A stretch of 16,878 bases of DNA from Pseudomonadota bacterium (GTDB lineage Bacteria > Pseudomonadota > Gammaproteobacteria > Xanthomonadales > Xanthomonadaceae): positions 1 through 16,878 of the forward strand of contig JAFAEU010000125.1 in NCBI GenBank assembly GCA_023423855.1, written 5' to 3'. Position 1 is the first letter of the stretch. Every line of letters starts with the position of its first letter. A program made the translations under genes and the position numbers. Positions 7,055 to 15,158 of this stretch are shown here, in pieces. The notes below the pieces were generated by a model that saw only the letters and a list, made by a program, of their open reading frames with translations, had not been told where the DNA came from and searched no databases.

Positions 7055-10036
7055 ATGAAACACATGCACGCAGCGCCCAAGCGGCGCCTGTTGACGACGG
7101 CGCTGCTCCTGGCGCTGGCTCCGCCGCTCGCGGCGCAAACCGCGGATGACACCGCGCAATCCCCGGACGTCGCGCAAGCGCAGGGGGAACCGGAAACGCT
7201 CGACACGATCTTCGTGACCGGCATCCGGGCCAGTCTCGAATCGTCGATGAACCTCAAGCGCGATGCGCAGGGCGTCGTCGACGGCATCGTCGCCGAGGAC
7301 ATCGGCAAGTTCCCGGACACCAACCTGGCCGAATCGCTGCAGCGCATCAGCGGCGTGTCGATCGACCGCACGTCGAGCGGCGAAGGCTCGAAGGTGACCG
7401 TGCGCGGCCTGGGGCCGGACTACAACCTGGTCCTGCTCAACGGCCGGCAGATGCCGGCGTCGAACCTCGGCTCGGGCGGCGCGGGCGCGTCCAGCTCGCG
7501 CTCGTTCGACTTCGCCAACCTGGCGAGCGAATCGATTTCGGCGGTCGAGGTCTACAAGACCGGGCGCGCCGACAATTCGACCGGCGGCATCGGCGCCACC
7601 ATCAACGTCAGGACGGCGCGGCCGCTGGAGGCGGAACCCGTCATCAGCCTCGGCCTGAAGTCGGTCTACGACGAGTCCAACCAGAACCTGCCGCGCACCA
7701 TGCAGGGCAGCGACTTCAGCGGCGAACTGTCGGGCATCTTCAGCCAGACCTATGCCGACGGGAAGTTCGGCATCGCGCTCAGCGGCAGCATCCAGGACCG
7801 CAATTCCGGCTTCAACCAAGCCTCGGTGGCCGATGGCTGGCTCACCTTCCACGGCGACGACGACAACAGCTGGCAGCGACTGCCGCTGCCGGGCGAGTCC
7901 TACTACGACCGCGTCCAGAACCGCCCGCCGCTCGACGGCATCTACGCGCGGCCGCAGAACACCGGCTACAGCGTCAACGGCGTGCAGCGCCAGCGCACCA
8001 ACGGCCAGCTGACCCTGCAGTGGGCGCCGACCGACAGCGTCACCACGACGCTGGACTACAACTACATCGAGAACAAGGTGCAGCAGCAGCGCAGCGAACT
8101 CTCGGTCTGGTTCAACTACGGCCCGGGCGACAGTTCCTGGACGGATGGCCCGATCTCGGCGCCGATCGTCTACTCCGAGGACATGGAGAACTCCGACCTG
8201 TCGATGGGCGGCATGCAGCTGGCGACCCGCACCAAGGGCGACATGCTGGGCTTCAACGTCGAATGGGAAGTCAATGACGACCTGAGCCTGGAGTTCGATT
8301 ACCACAACTCGCAGGCCGAGTCGCGGCCGGACAGCCCGTTCGGTTCCGCGGGCGTGCTCGGCGTCGCGGCGTACATCCGCGGCACGACCACCGTCGACTA
8401 CAGCGGCGACATCCCGATCGTGAACGTCGCGCTGCCCGACGGCATCAGCCAGGTCGAGGCCTCGCAGGCGCTGGTCACCGGCTCGGTCTTCCAGAACAGC
8501 TACAACAAGTCGGAAGTCGAGCAGTTCCAGACCAAGGGCCGCTTCGAGTTCGGCGACTATTCCGGGCTGGACTTCGGCGTCGCGCTCACCGAGGTGCGCA
8601 ACCGTTCCGCGGCCGCCGTGATGCAGCAGGACAGCTGGGGCGGCGTCGGCACCCCGGCCGACTACGACGACAGCATCTGGTACGCCGACAACATGTCGCG
8701 CTACTTCGAGGCCTTCGGCAACAGCGGCAACCCGATGTGGACCGACCGCTTCCTGGTCTTCGATTTCGAGCGCCTGCGCCAGGCGGCGATCGGCATCACC
8801 GGCTGCCCGAGCTGCTACGAGATGCCGCAGGAATTCACCGACGACATGCGCACCACGGAGAAGTCCAAGAGCGCCTATCTGCAGTGGACCTCGACCTTCG
8901 GCGATGTCATGCCGCTGCACGTCGCGCTGGGCGTGCGATACGAGAAGACGGACGTGGAATCCTCGGCGCTGGTGCGCGTCGGCGAAACCATTTCCTGGGT
9001 CGCGGCCAACGAACTGTACGTGGACTACGCGGCAGAACGTGCGTTCTCCACGGCGACGGGCAGCTACGACTACCTGCTTCCCAACCTCGACCTGAAGCTC
9101 GACCTCAACGACGCCATGGTGCTGCGCGGCAGCTACAGCCAGACCATCGGCCGGCCGGGCTGGGGCGACATCCGCGGCGGGCAGCAGCTCGCCAACGTCG
9201 TCCGCATCACCGGCGGCGACGGCAGTCGCGGCGATCCCGCGCTGGAGCCGCTGCTGTCCGACAACTTCGACCTCTCGTTCGAGTGGTACTACGGCGAGGG
9301 CAGCTACCTGTCGGTGGGCTACTTCCGCAAGGACATCAAGAATTTCATCAGCGGCACCATCGTGCGCGAGGAGCCGTTCTCCCTGCACACGCCGGTGGGT
9401 GGCACGTACTGGAACAACGCGCTCGCGTCGGGCTGCCTGGCGACGGACGGCGACTGCATCCGCAACTACATCTTCGCCAACCATGACGGCGATCCGGGTG
9501 TCGACGCGGCCGCCGGCACGATCACCGGGCAGCCGGGCGACCCGATCGCGGGGTTCAACATCAACGTCCCGGCCAACCAGCGCTCCGACACACTGGACGG
9601 CTGGGAGATCAACGTCCAGCACCTGTTCGGCGAAAGCGGCTTCGGCCTGGCGGCGAACTACACCATGGTGGATTCGGGCCTGACCTTCGACGACCTCAGC
9701 CTCGGCGAGCAGTACCCGATGGTGGGCCTGAGCGACTCGGCGAACCTGGTGGCGTTCTACGACAAGAACAACTGGCAGGTTCGCGCGGCCTACAACTGGC
9801 GCGACGAGTTCTTCGCCGGCGTCGGCGGGCAGGGGCCCAACCCGAACTACGTCGAGGCCTATGGCCAGCTCGACGTCAACGTCAGCTATCAGGTGACGCC
9901 GAACCTGACGCTGAGCCTGGAAGGGATCAACCTGACCGACGAGACCATGCGCACGCACGCGCGCCACCAGAACATGGTGCGGTTCGCAACCCAGACCGGT
10001 CCGCGCTACATGTTCGGTCTTCGCTACAAGTTCTGA
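7055..10036 (+). CDS. TonB-dependent outer-membrane receptor (TBDR2), complete
   Basis: The product is 993 residues. A signal peptide (K2-R11 basic, then LLTTALLLALAPPLAAQ) ends near residue 27. The TonB box is at 49-56 (LDTIFVTG). The plug at about 65-190 carries AEDIGKFPDTNLAESLQRI, VTVRGLGPDYN and LLNGRQM, and a 22-strand-type barrel runs to a terminal YMFGLRYKF ending in F, the usual outer-membrane barrel signal. It lacks an N-terminal STN signalling domain, so it is a transporter rather than a transducer. It has two Cys pairs in presumed loops (TGCPSCYE; GCLATDGDC). The ribosome site GGAGAGGG lies 7 nt before the ATG, identical in spacing to TBDR1. It is the first gene of a plus-strand unit with SapC, cupin and halogenase genes. 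Expected to import glucan oligosaccharides, inferred from the operator shared with GH3; a different cargo linked to the halogenase cannot be excluded. Confidence 0.95.
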   Translation: MKHMHAAPKRRLLTTALLLALAPPLAAQTADDTAQSPDVAQAQGEPETLDTIFVTGIRASLESSMNLKRDAQGVVDGIVAEDIGKFPDTNLAESLQRISGVSIDRTSSGEGSKVTVRGLGPDYNLVLLNGRQMPASNLGSGGAGASSSRSFDFANLASESISAVEVYKTGRADNSTGGIGATINVRTARPLEAEPVISLGLKSVYDESNQNLPRTMQGSDFSGELSGIFSQTYADGKFGIALSGSIQDRNSGFNQASVADGWLTFHGDDDNSWQRLPLPGESYYDRVQNRPPLDGIYARPQNTGYSVNGVQRQRTNGQLTLQWAPTDSVTTTLDYNYIENKVQQQRSELSVWFNYGPGDSSWTDGPISAPIVYSEDMENSDLSMGGMQLATRTKGDMLGFNVEWEVNDDLSLEFDYHNSQAESRPDSPFGSAGVLGVAAYIRGTTTVDYSGDIPIVNVALPDGISQVEASQALVTGSVFQNSYNKSEVEQFQTKGRFEFGDYSGLDFGVALTEVRNRSAAAVMQQDSWGGVGTPADYDDSIWYADNMSRYFEAFGNSGNPMWTDRFLVFDFERLRQAAIGITGCPSCYEMPQEFTDDMRTTEKSKSAYLQWTSTFGDVMPLHVALGVRYEKTDVESSALVRVGETISWVAANELYVDYAAERAFSTATGSYDYLLPNLDLKLDLNDAMVLRGSYSQTIGRPGWGDIRGGQQLANVVRITGGDGSRGDPALEPLLSDNFDLSFEWYYGEGSYLSVGYFRKDIKNFISGTIVREEPFSLHTPVGGTYWNNALASGCLATDGDCIRNYIFANHDGDPGVDAAAGTITGQPGDPIAGFNINVPANQRSDTLDGWEINVQHLFGESGFGLAANYTMVDSGLTFDDLSLGEQYPMVGLSDSANLVAFYDKNNWQVRAAYNWRDEFFAGVGGQGPNPNYVEAYGQLDVNVSYQVTPNLTLSLEGINLTDETMRTHARHQNMVRFATQTGPRYMFGLRYKF

Positions 10037-10076
10037 CGCCAACGCCGCACCGGTCGCACAGGTGCGTGCAAGGGGA

Positions 10077-10110
10077 GGAGCCGGGGAATGCCACCGGCTC
10101 CTTCCTTTCC
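10077..10110 (+). terminator. Hairpin with T-rich tail between TBDR2 and SapC (attenuating terminator)
   Basis: GGAGCCGG and CCGGCTCC form a perfect 8-bp stem with a 9-nt loop, followed by TTCCTTTCC. It lies 40 bp after the TBDR2 stop. The tail is mixed C/T, so it probably ends only part of the transcripts and lets the downstream genes be made at lower level than the abundant receptor. Confidence 0.6.
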
Positions 10111-10178
10111 CCGGCGGGCCCGATCGGGCACGATGTCGCTGCATGCCGGGAGCGGTGCCGAAGACTTCCAGGGAACCG

Positions 10179-10883
10179 ATGAGTCACGTCCTGCTGAACA
10201 ACGCCGACCACTGCGACCTGCGGGTGCGGACGGACCATGGCCCGGGCTTGGGCGACGAGGTGATGTGCGCGCTGACGTTCCCGGGCGAATTCCGGAACGT
10301 GCAGGCGCACTATCCGATCGTGTTCCGCCGCGATGCCGGCGGCGGTTTCCAGCCGCTGGCGCTGTTCGGCTTCCAGGACCGGGTCAACCTGTTCCTGGAA
10401 GGCGATCGCTGGGATGCGACCTACATTCCGCTGTCGGTGCAGCGGCAGCCGTTCCTGATCGGGATCTCCGGCGACGAACGCCTGATCCACGTCGACATGT
10501 CGCATCCGCGCGTGCGCGCCGACGGTGGCGAGCCCCTGTTCCTTCCCCATGGCGGGATGACCGAACTGCTCGAGCGCACCCGTTCGGTGCTGCTGGCGCT
10601 GCACGACGGCATCGCCGCGACCGCCGCGTTCATCGAGGCGCTGGAGCACCACTCCCTGCTGGAGTCGTTCGTGCTGGACGTGCAGTTCGCCGACGGCACG
10701 GCCAGCCGGCTGACCGGCTTCCACACCATCGACGAAGCGCGGCTGGAGTCGCTGGACGGCGCCGCGCTCGAGCGCCTGTCGCGCGACGGCTACCTGCTGC
10801 CGATCTACATGGTGCTGGCTTCGATGTCGCGCCTGCGCGACCTCATCGAACGGGTCAATCGCCGTCGTGCTGCCGACCGCTGA
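10179..10883 (+). CDS. SapC-family protein
   Basis: The product is 234 residues. The ATG at 10179 follows CAGGGAA, 5 nt away. An open extension to 10062 would run through the hairpin and is rejected. The sequence has the SapC-family (PF07277) hallmarks: an N-terminal NVQAHYPIVFRR block (about 40-51), GFQDRVNLFL, a YIPLSVQRQPFLIG block (about 82-95), and a C-terminal YLLPIYMVLASMSRLRDLI helix. There is no signal peptide and no membrane segment, so it is cytoplasmic. The family name comes from surface-array genes, but its biochemical role is unknown to me. It recurs beside TonB-dependent receptors, cupin-like proteins and halogenases in Xanthomonadales, Caulobacterales and Alteromonadales. Its end overlaps the next gene by 17 bp, so translation is probably coupled. 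The position after a receptor suggests a role in handling the imported compound, which is inference. Confidence 0.88.
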   Translation: MSHVLLNNADHCDLRVRTDHGPGLGDEVMCALTFPGEFRNVQAHYPIVFRRDAGGGFQPLALFGFQDRVNLFLEGDRWDATYIPLSVQRQPFLIGISGDERLIHVDMSHPRVRADGGEPLFLPHGGMTELLERTRSVLLALHDGIAATAAFIEALEHHSLLESFVLDVQFADGTASRLTGFHTIDEARLESLDGAALERLSRDGYLLPIYMVLASMSRLRDLIERVNRRRAADR

Positions 10884-11883
10884 GCCCATCGCCGAAATCG
10901 CGGGCGTCGATCCGCGCGCGCTGCCCCGGGAGCTGCTGCAGGGCGGCCGGCCGGTGGTGCTGCGCGGCCTGGCCGCCGCGTGGCCGGTGGTGCGCGCGGG
11001 GCTGGATTCGCCGCAGGGCGCGATCGACTACCTCAAGCGCTTCGACCACGGCCAGATGCCGGTCGTCGCCACGGTCTCGCCGCCGGAAGCCGGCGGGCGC
11101 GTGTTCTACAACGACGACCTGAGCGACTTCAACTTCCGCCGCGAGCAGGTGCCGCTGGCGGTCGCGCTCGATACGCTGCGCAAGTACCTCGACGTCGAAG
11201 CGCCGCCCGCGATCTACGTCGCCTCGACCACGATCGACACCTTCCTGCCGGGCTTCCGCGACGAGAACGACCTGGCCCTGGCGCCGCGCGATCCGCTGGC
11301 CAGCATCTGGATCGGCAACCGCACCCGCATCGCCGCGCACCAGGACCTGCCGGACAATCTCGCCTGCGTCGCCGTCGGCCGGCGCCGGGTGACCCTGTTC
11401 CCGCCGGACCAGCTGGCCAACCTCTACATCGGCCCGCTCGACTTCACCCCGGCCGGCCAGCCGGTCAGCCTGGTCGACTTCGCCAACCCGGACCTCCAGC
11501 GCTTCCCGCGCTTCGCCGAGGCGATGCGGCACGCGCAGGTCGCCGAGCTCGGCCCCGGCGACGCGGTGTTCATCCCGTCCATGTGGTGGCACCACATGGA
11601 AGCGCTGGAGCCGTTCAACGTGCTGGTCAACTACTGGTGGCGCGACGCGCCGGCGTGGATGGACACGCCGATGAACGCGCTGATGTACGCGATCATGACG
11701 ATGCGCGACCTGGCGCCCGAGCAGCGCGCGATCTGGCAGGACGTGTTCCGCCATTACGTCTTCGAGCCGGGCGAGGCGACCGCCGGCCACATTCCCGAAC
11801 CCGCGCGCCGCGTGCTGTCCCCGCTCGACGAGAGTCGTGCGAGGGACCTGCGCGCGCGCCTGCTGCAACGACTGAACCGCTGA
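10867..11883 (+). CDS. JmjC/cupin_8-like protein, probable Fe(II) oxygenase
   Basis: The product is 338 residues from the GTG at 10867, which lies inside the SapC gene (17-bp overlap). The N-terminus (GRPVVLRGLAAAWP, residues 27-40) is the usual opening of cupin_8 / JmjC-like hydroxylases. The metal site is intact: H158-Q-D160 in IAAHQDLPDN and the distal H242 in FIPSMWWHHM, which match the 2-His-1-carboxylate facial triad of Fe(II)/2-oxoglutarate enzymes. GRRRVTLFPPDQ is the strand between them. No signal peptide, so cytoplasmic. Such proteins hydroxylate peptide or small-molecule substrates, and the substrate here is unknown. The halogenase gene starts 10 bp after the stop, with its ribosome site overlapping the stop codon, so the two are co-translated. 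Function beyond 'cupin-like dioxygenase candidate' is not supported by the sequence. Confidence 0.88.
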   Translation: MLPTAEPIAEIAGVDPRALPRELLQGGRPVVLRGLAAAWPVVRAGLDSPQGAIDYLKRFDHGQMPVVATVSPPEAGGRVFYNDDLSDFNFRREQVPLAVALDTLRKYLDVEAPPAIYVASTTIDTFLPGFRDENDLALAPRDPLASIWIGNRTRIAAHQDLPDNLACVAVGRRRVTLFPPDQLANLYIGPLDFTPAGQPVSLVDFANPDLQRFPRFAEAMRHAQVAELGPGDAVFIPSMWWHHMEALEPFNVLVNYWWRDAPAWMDTPMNALMYAIMTMRDLAPEQRAIWQDVFRHYVFEPGEATAGHIPEPARRVLSPLDESRARDLRARLLQRLNR

Positions 11884-11893
11884 GGAGAACGAC

Positions 11894-13402
11894 GTGGGTG
11901 CCGAGCCGAACGACAACATCGCCAGACCGATCCGCCGCGTGGTCATCGCCGGTGGCGGCACGGCCGGTTGGATGGCGGCCGCGGCGCTGGCGCGCACGCT
12001 GGGCAAGGTGCTCGACATCACCCTGGTCGAGTCCGAGGAAATCGGCACTGTCGGCGTCGGCGAGGCGACGATCCCGACCCTGGTCACCTTCCACCGCCTG
12101 CTCGACATCAAGGAGCAGGACTACATGGCCGCGGTGCAGGCCACGGTCAAGCTCGGCATCTCGTTCGAGAACTGGCTCGACGTCGGCCATCGCTACATCC
12201 ACTCGTTCGGCAGCAGCGGCAAGGACCACTGGTCGGCCGGCTTCCAGCACTTCTGGCTGCGCGGCCGCGAGATGGGCATCGCCAGCGGCTACGAAGACTA
12301 CTGCGTCGAACTGCAGGCGGGACTGCAGCACAAGTTCGCGCACCTGCCGCGCAACGGCATCAATTACGCCTACCACATGGACGCGGCGCTGTACGCGCGC
12401 TTCCTGCGCCGCTTCAGCGAGGGATTCGGCGCCAGGCGCGTCGAGGGCAAGATCGTCGAGGTCGAGACCGACCCGGGCTCCGGGAACATCGCGGCGCTGA
12501 AACTCGAGGATGGATCGAGGATCGAGGGCGACCTGTTCATCGACTGCACCGGCTTCCGTGCGCTGCTGATCGGCCAGACGCTCGGCGTCGGCTACGAGGA
12601 CTGGTCGCACTGGCTGTTCAACGACAGCGCGCTGGCGACGCAGACGACCGCCGTGCGCGACGCGGTGCCGTACACGCGCGCGATCGCCGGCACCGCCGGC
12701 TGGCAGTGGCGCATCCCGCTGCAGCACCGGGTCGGCAACGGCATCGTCTACTCGAGCCGCTTCATCGGCGACGACGAGGCCCGGCACCAGTTCCTGTCCA
12801 GCATCGAAGGCGAGATCATCAAGCAGCCGTGGCCGGTCCGCTTCCGGCCGGGGCAGCGGCAGCGGTGCTGGGAGAAGAACTGCATCGCGCTGGGCCTCGC
12901 CGGCAGCTTCATCGAACCGCTGGAATCGACCACCATCCACCTGATCCAGCGCGGCATCGTGCGCCTGCTGCAGTCCTTCCCGCAGGTCGTCAGCCAGGTG
13001 GCCGTCGACGAGTACAACGCGCGCCTGGACGACGAGATCCAGCACGTGCGCGATTTCGTGATCATGCATTACCACCTGAGCAACCGGCGCGACACGCCGT
13101 ACTGGCGCGAGATCGCGCAGATGGAGATCCCGTCGACCCTGCGCCACCGGATCGAACTGTTCCGCGAGACCGGCATCGTCTTCCGCGTGCCCGGCGAGCT
13201 GTTCTGGGAAAACTCGTGGGTGCAGGTGATGCTCGGGCAGGGCGTGGTGCCGCGGCACTACCACCCCAGCGCCGACGTGATGAGCGAGCCTGACCTGCGG
13301 CGGTTCCTCGACGAGATCCGCGCCCAGGTGCTGGACACCGCCCGCCAGCTGCCGTCGCACATGGACTACATGCGCAGCTACGCGCCGGCGGCGAAACCCT
13401 GA
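11894..13402 (+). CDS. Flavin-dependent tryptophan-halogenase-family protein
   Basis: The product is 502 residues from the GTG at 11894. GAGGAG (11882-11887) overlaps the upstream TGA stop and sits 6 nt away, which fixes the start. All hallmarks of PrnA/RebH-type halogenases are visible: dinucleotide fold GGGTAG (20-25), VGEATIPTL (55-63), the halide-transfer lysine K86 in ATVKLGISF, the WQWRIP version of WxWxIP (270-275), and E344 in EPLESTTIH. These enzymes use FADH2, O2 and halide to make HOCl or HOBr, which passes through a tunnel to the lysine and is delivered to an aromatic substrate. A separate flavin reductase is needed, and none is encoded here. Relatives from Xanthomonas campestris and Brevundimonas (BrvH) beside TonB-receptor genes prefer bromination of free indoles, as I recall, but the natural substrate is unknown. 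Last gene of the operon. Symbol withheld because tryptophan specificity is unproven. Confidence 0.93.
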   Translation: MGAEPNDNIARPIRRVVIAGGGTAGWMAAAALARTLGKVLDITLVESEEIGTVGVGEATIPTLVTFHRLLDIKEQDYMAAVQATVKLGISFENWLDVGHRYIHSFGSSGKDHWSAGFQHFWLRGREMGIASGYEDYCVELQAGLQHKFAHLPRNGINYAYHMDAALYARFLRRFSEGFGARRVEGKIVEVETDPGSGNIAALKLEDGSRIEGDLFIDCTGFRALLIGQTLGVGYEDWSHWLFNDSALATQTTAVRDAVPYTRAIAGTAGWQWRIPLQHRVGNGIVYSSRFIGDDEARHQFLSSIEGEIIKQPWPVRFRPGQRQRCWEKNCIALGLAGSFIEPLESTTIHLIQRGIVRLLQSFPQVVSQVAVDEYNARLDDEIQHVRDFVIMHYHLSNRRDTPYWREIAQMEIPSTLRHRIELFRETGIVFRVPGELFWENSWVQVMLGQGVVPRHYHPSADVMSEPDLRRFLDEIRAQVLDTARQLPSHMDYMRSYAPAAKP

Positions 13403-13413
13403 CCCGAGCGATG

Positions 13414-13484
13414 CGGGAGCGGCTTCCGTCGCAACCGGACGTTCGACGAGACCGGAAAGCGATCGCGGCTGAAGCCGCTTGCAG
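13414..13484. repeat. Inverted repeat pair of REP type after the halogenase gene
   Basis: The left arm (GCGGGAGCGGCTTCCGTCGC, 13414-13433) and the right arm (about 13458-13484) are imperfect inverted copies sharing the core AGCGGCTTCnGnCGC. The right arm also folds on itself (GCGGCT/AGCCGC). 'Gagcggcttcagccgcga' units are familiar between genes in Lysobacter and relatives. Likely a REP pair that may end or stabilise the halogenase operon mRNA; no T-run is present. Confidence 0.55.
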
Positions 13485-13506
13485 CTAAATGCCCTGGCGG
13501 GAACGG

Positions 13507-13539
13507 GCGGACGCCGGCACGTCGTGCGGCGGCGTCCGC
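13507..13539 (-). terminator. Candidate hairpin terminator of the permease gene
   Basis: GCGGACGCC and GGCGTCCGC form a perfect 9-bp stem, with inner GCAC/GTGC pairing, 14 bp beyond the permease stop on minus. There is no T-run after it (CCGTTCCCG), so it is a weak or factor-dependent terminator, or simply an mRNA 3' hairpin. Confidence 0.45.
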
Positions 13540-13552
13540 GGCGATGGCAGGC

Positions 13553-15016
13553 TCAGTGCCCGCCCGACGCCGCCAGCTTGTCCAGGTCGATCCCCTGCCT
13601 GCGCAGGATCCCCGGCGTGCGCGCGGCGTAGAACGCCAGGTAGGCGAAGCAGGCGACGCCGACGATGAAGCTCAGGTGGATGCCGTGGTGGTCGGCCAGC
13701 CAGCCCTGGAGCCAGCTGACCAGGCCGCCGCCCATGATCATCATGATCAGCAGGCTGCTGCCCTGGCCGGTGTTGCGGCCCAGGCCGGTGATGGCCAGGG
13801 TGAAGATGCACGGCCACATCGTGCTGCAGAACAGGCCGACGCTGATGAAGGCGATCACGCTGGTCATGCCGGTGGTGTTCATGCCGACCAGCAGCGCGGC
13901 GATGCCGCACAGCGAGAAGATCAGCAGCATCCGCGCCGGATTGCCGCGGCTGGCGAAGGTGGCCACGACCATCAGCACGATCACCGCGGCGTAGAGCAGG
14001 AACTGCGCCACCGAGTAGCCGGCGATGGTGTTGACCGCCAGGAACACGCCGAAGGCGAGGTAGGGCAGCAGCAGGGTCAGCACCAGCTTCACCGTCGGCG
14101 GCGCGCTGAAGGCGCCGGCCGCGCCGGCCCAGCGGCCGATCATCAGGCTGGCCCAGTACAGCGACACGAACGGCGCGATCATCGACGTGTTGAGGCCCAG
14201 GCCACCCTCTTCCACCGGCAGCTTCAGGTAGGCCGGGAGGTTCGCGATGGTCGAGACCTCGACGCCGACGTAGACGAAGATCGCCAGCATGCCCAGCACC
14301 AGCTGCGGATAGGCGAAGGCCGACGACTTGTGCACCAGCTTGCCGGCGTCCTCGGCCTCCTCGTTCGCCAGCTCGTCGAGGTCGATCTTGTTGGGCACCG
14401 ACGAGAACTTCAGGAACACCGCCACCAGCACGAACGCGGCGCCGAGCACGAGGTAGGGCGTCTTCACCGCCTCGATGCTGGCCTCGGTGCCGCCGGCGGC
14501 GACGCTGCCGAAGATCGCCAGGCTCACCAGCAGCGGCCCGATGGTGGTGCCGAAGTTGTTGACGCCGCCGGCCATGGTCAGGCGCTGCGCGCCGGTGGCC
14601 GGGTCGCCCATCATGATCGCCAGCGGGTTGGCGGCGATCTGCTGCAGCGAGAAGCCGAGGCCGACGATGAACAGGCCCGACAGCATCAGCCCGAACGAAC
14701 CCGCGTTGGCCGCCGGATAGAACAGCAAGGTGCCGATGGCCGAGATCAGCAGGCCGAGCGCGATGCCGTTCTTGTAGCCGATGCGGTTGAGCACGTCCGC
14801 GCCGATCAGCTTGGAGGTGAAGAAGTAGATGATCGAGCCGACGGTATAGGCGACGTAGAACGCCACCGCCACGTACTGGCTCTGCGCCTGGCTCAGGTGG
14901 AAGGCGTTCTTGAAGACCGGGATCAGGATCTCGTTGCTGGCGGCGACGAAGCCCCAGAAGAAGAACACGGTGATCAGGACGAGGAACTGCGACCAGCGGG
15001 TTTGATGGGTGGCCAT
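13553..15016 (-). CDS. MFS sugar permease, FucP/GluP type (probable glucose or related sugar transporter)
   Basis: The product is 487 residues from the ATG at 15016, with GGCAGGA as ribosome site. It is an inner-membrane protein with about 12 hydrophobic helices and a central hydrophilic loop (about 210-240, acidic: DLDELANEEAEDAGK). The first helix with FFFWGFVAASNEILIPVFKN, the LIGADVLNRIGYKNGI loop and GFSLQQIAANPLAIMMG are hallmarks of the fucose/glucose/galactose:H+ symporter subfamily. In this family the sugar varies (glucose, galactose, fucose, GlcNAc) and cannot be read from the sequence. An exact copy of the local operator in its promoter ties it to the GH3/GH30 genes, so glucose released from beta-glucan is the natural candidate. 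It is convergent with the halogenase operon. The N-terminus after M1 (ATHQTRWSQ) is short, as in the family, which argues against longer in-frame starts. Confidence 0.92.
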   Translation of the reverse strand: MATHQTRWSQFLVLITVFFFWGFVAASNEILIPVFKNAFHLSQAQSQYVAVAFYVAYTVGSIIYFFTSKLIGADVLNRIGYKNGIALGLLISAIGTLLFYPAANAGSFGLMLSGLFIVGLGFSLQQIAANPLAIMMGDPATGAQRLTMAGGVNNFGTTIGPLLVSLAIFGSVAAGGTEASIEAVKTPYLVLGAAFVLVAVFLKFSSVPNKIDLDELANEEAEDAGKLVHKSSAFAYPQLVLGMLAIFVYVGVEVSTIANLPAYLKLPVEEGGLGLNTSMIAPFVSLYWASLMIGRWAGAAGAFSAPPTVKLVLTLLLPYLAFGVFLAVNTIAGYSVAQFLLYAAVIVLMVVATFASRGNPARMLLIFSLCGIAALLVGMNTTGMTSVIAFISVGLFCSTMWPCIFTLAITGLGRNTGQGSSLLIMMIMGGGLVSWLQGWLADHHGIHLSFIVGVACFAYLAFYAARTPGILRRQGIDLDKLAASGGH

Positions 15017-15082
15017 GGGTCCTGCCGTTGCGACGTGGGTGGAAGAAATCGGCTGGCGGCGACCGGGAGCGACCCGGCCGCC

Positions 15083-15131
15083 GCCGGCCCTGCGGGCCGG
15101 CCCGGCGCAACGCGCCTCTCCATCGCGTTGC
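15083..15131 (-). other. Two hairpins in the permease mRNA leader
   Basis: Two perfect 8-bp stems occur between the permease promoter and its start: GCCGGCCC/GGGCCGGC (15083-15101, loop TGC) and GCAACGCG/CGCGTTGC (15107-15131, 9-nt loop). If the promoter at 15159-15186 is right, the leader is about 140 nt and contains both. No riboswitch class is recognised. Confidence 0.4.
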
Positions 15132-15158
15132 GGCCCTGACTCGGATCCCCCGGGAACT

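Noticed and set aside
5561..10144. Open frame of about 1527 codons on minus across LacI and TBDR2
   Set aside because: It is antisense to two clear genes in high-GC DNA. Its product is a low-complexity A/V/R/D/H-rich string with no recognisable domain, the typical shadow of GC-rich codon bias.
10062..10178. N-terminal extension of the SapC protein
   Set aside because: It would be read through the terminator-like hairpin and lacks family similarity; the ATG at 10179 begins the conserved part.
11693..13360. Long minus-strand open frame opposite the halogenase
   Set aside because: The plus strand carries an intact halogenase with all motifs; the antisense product has no family resemblance.
13544..15139. 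Long plus-strand open frame opposite the permease
   Set aside because: H/Q/R/A-rich shadow product, no domain, and the minus strand encodes a clear 12-helix permease over the same bases.
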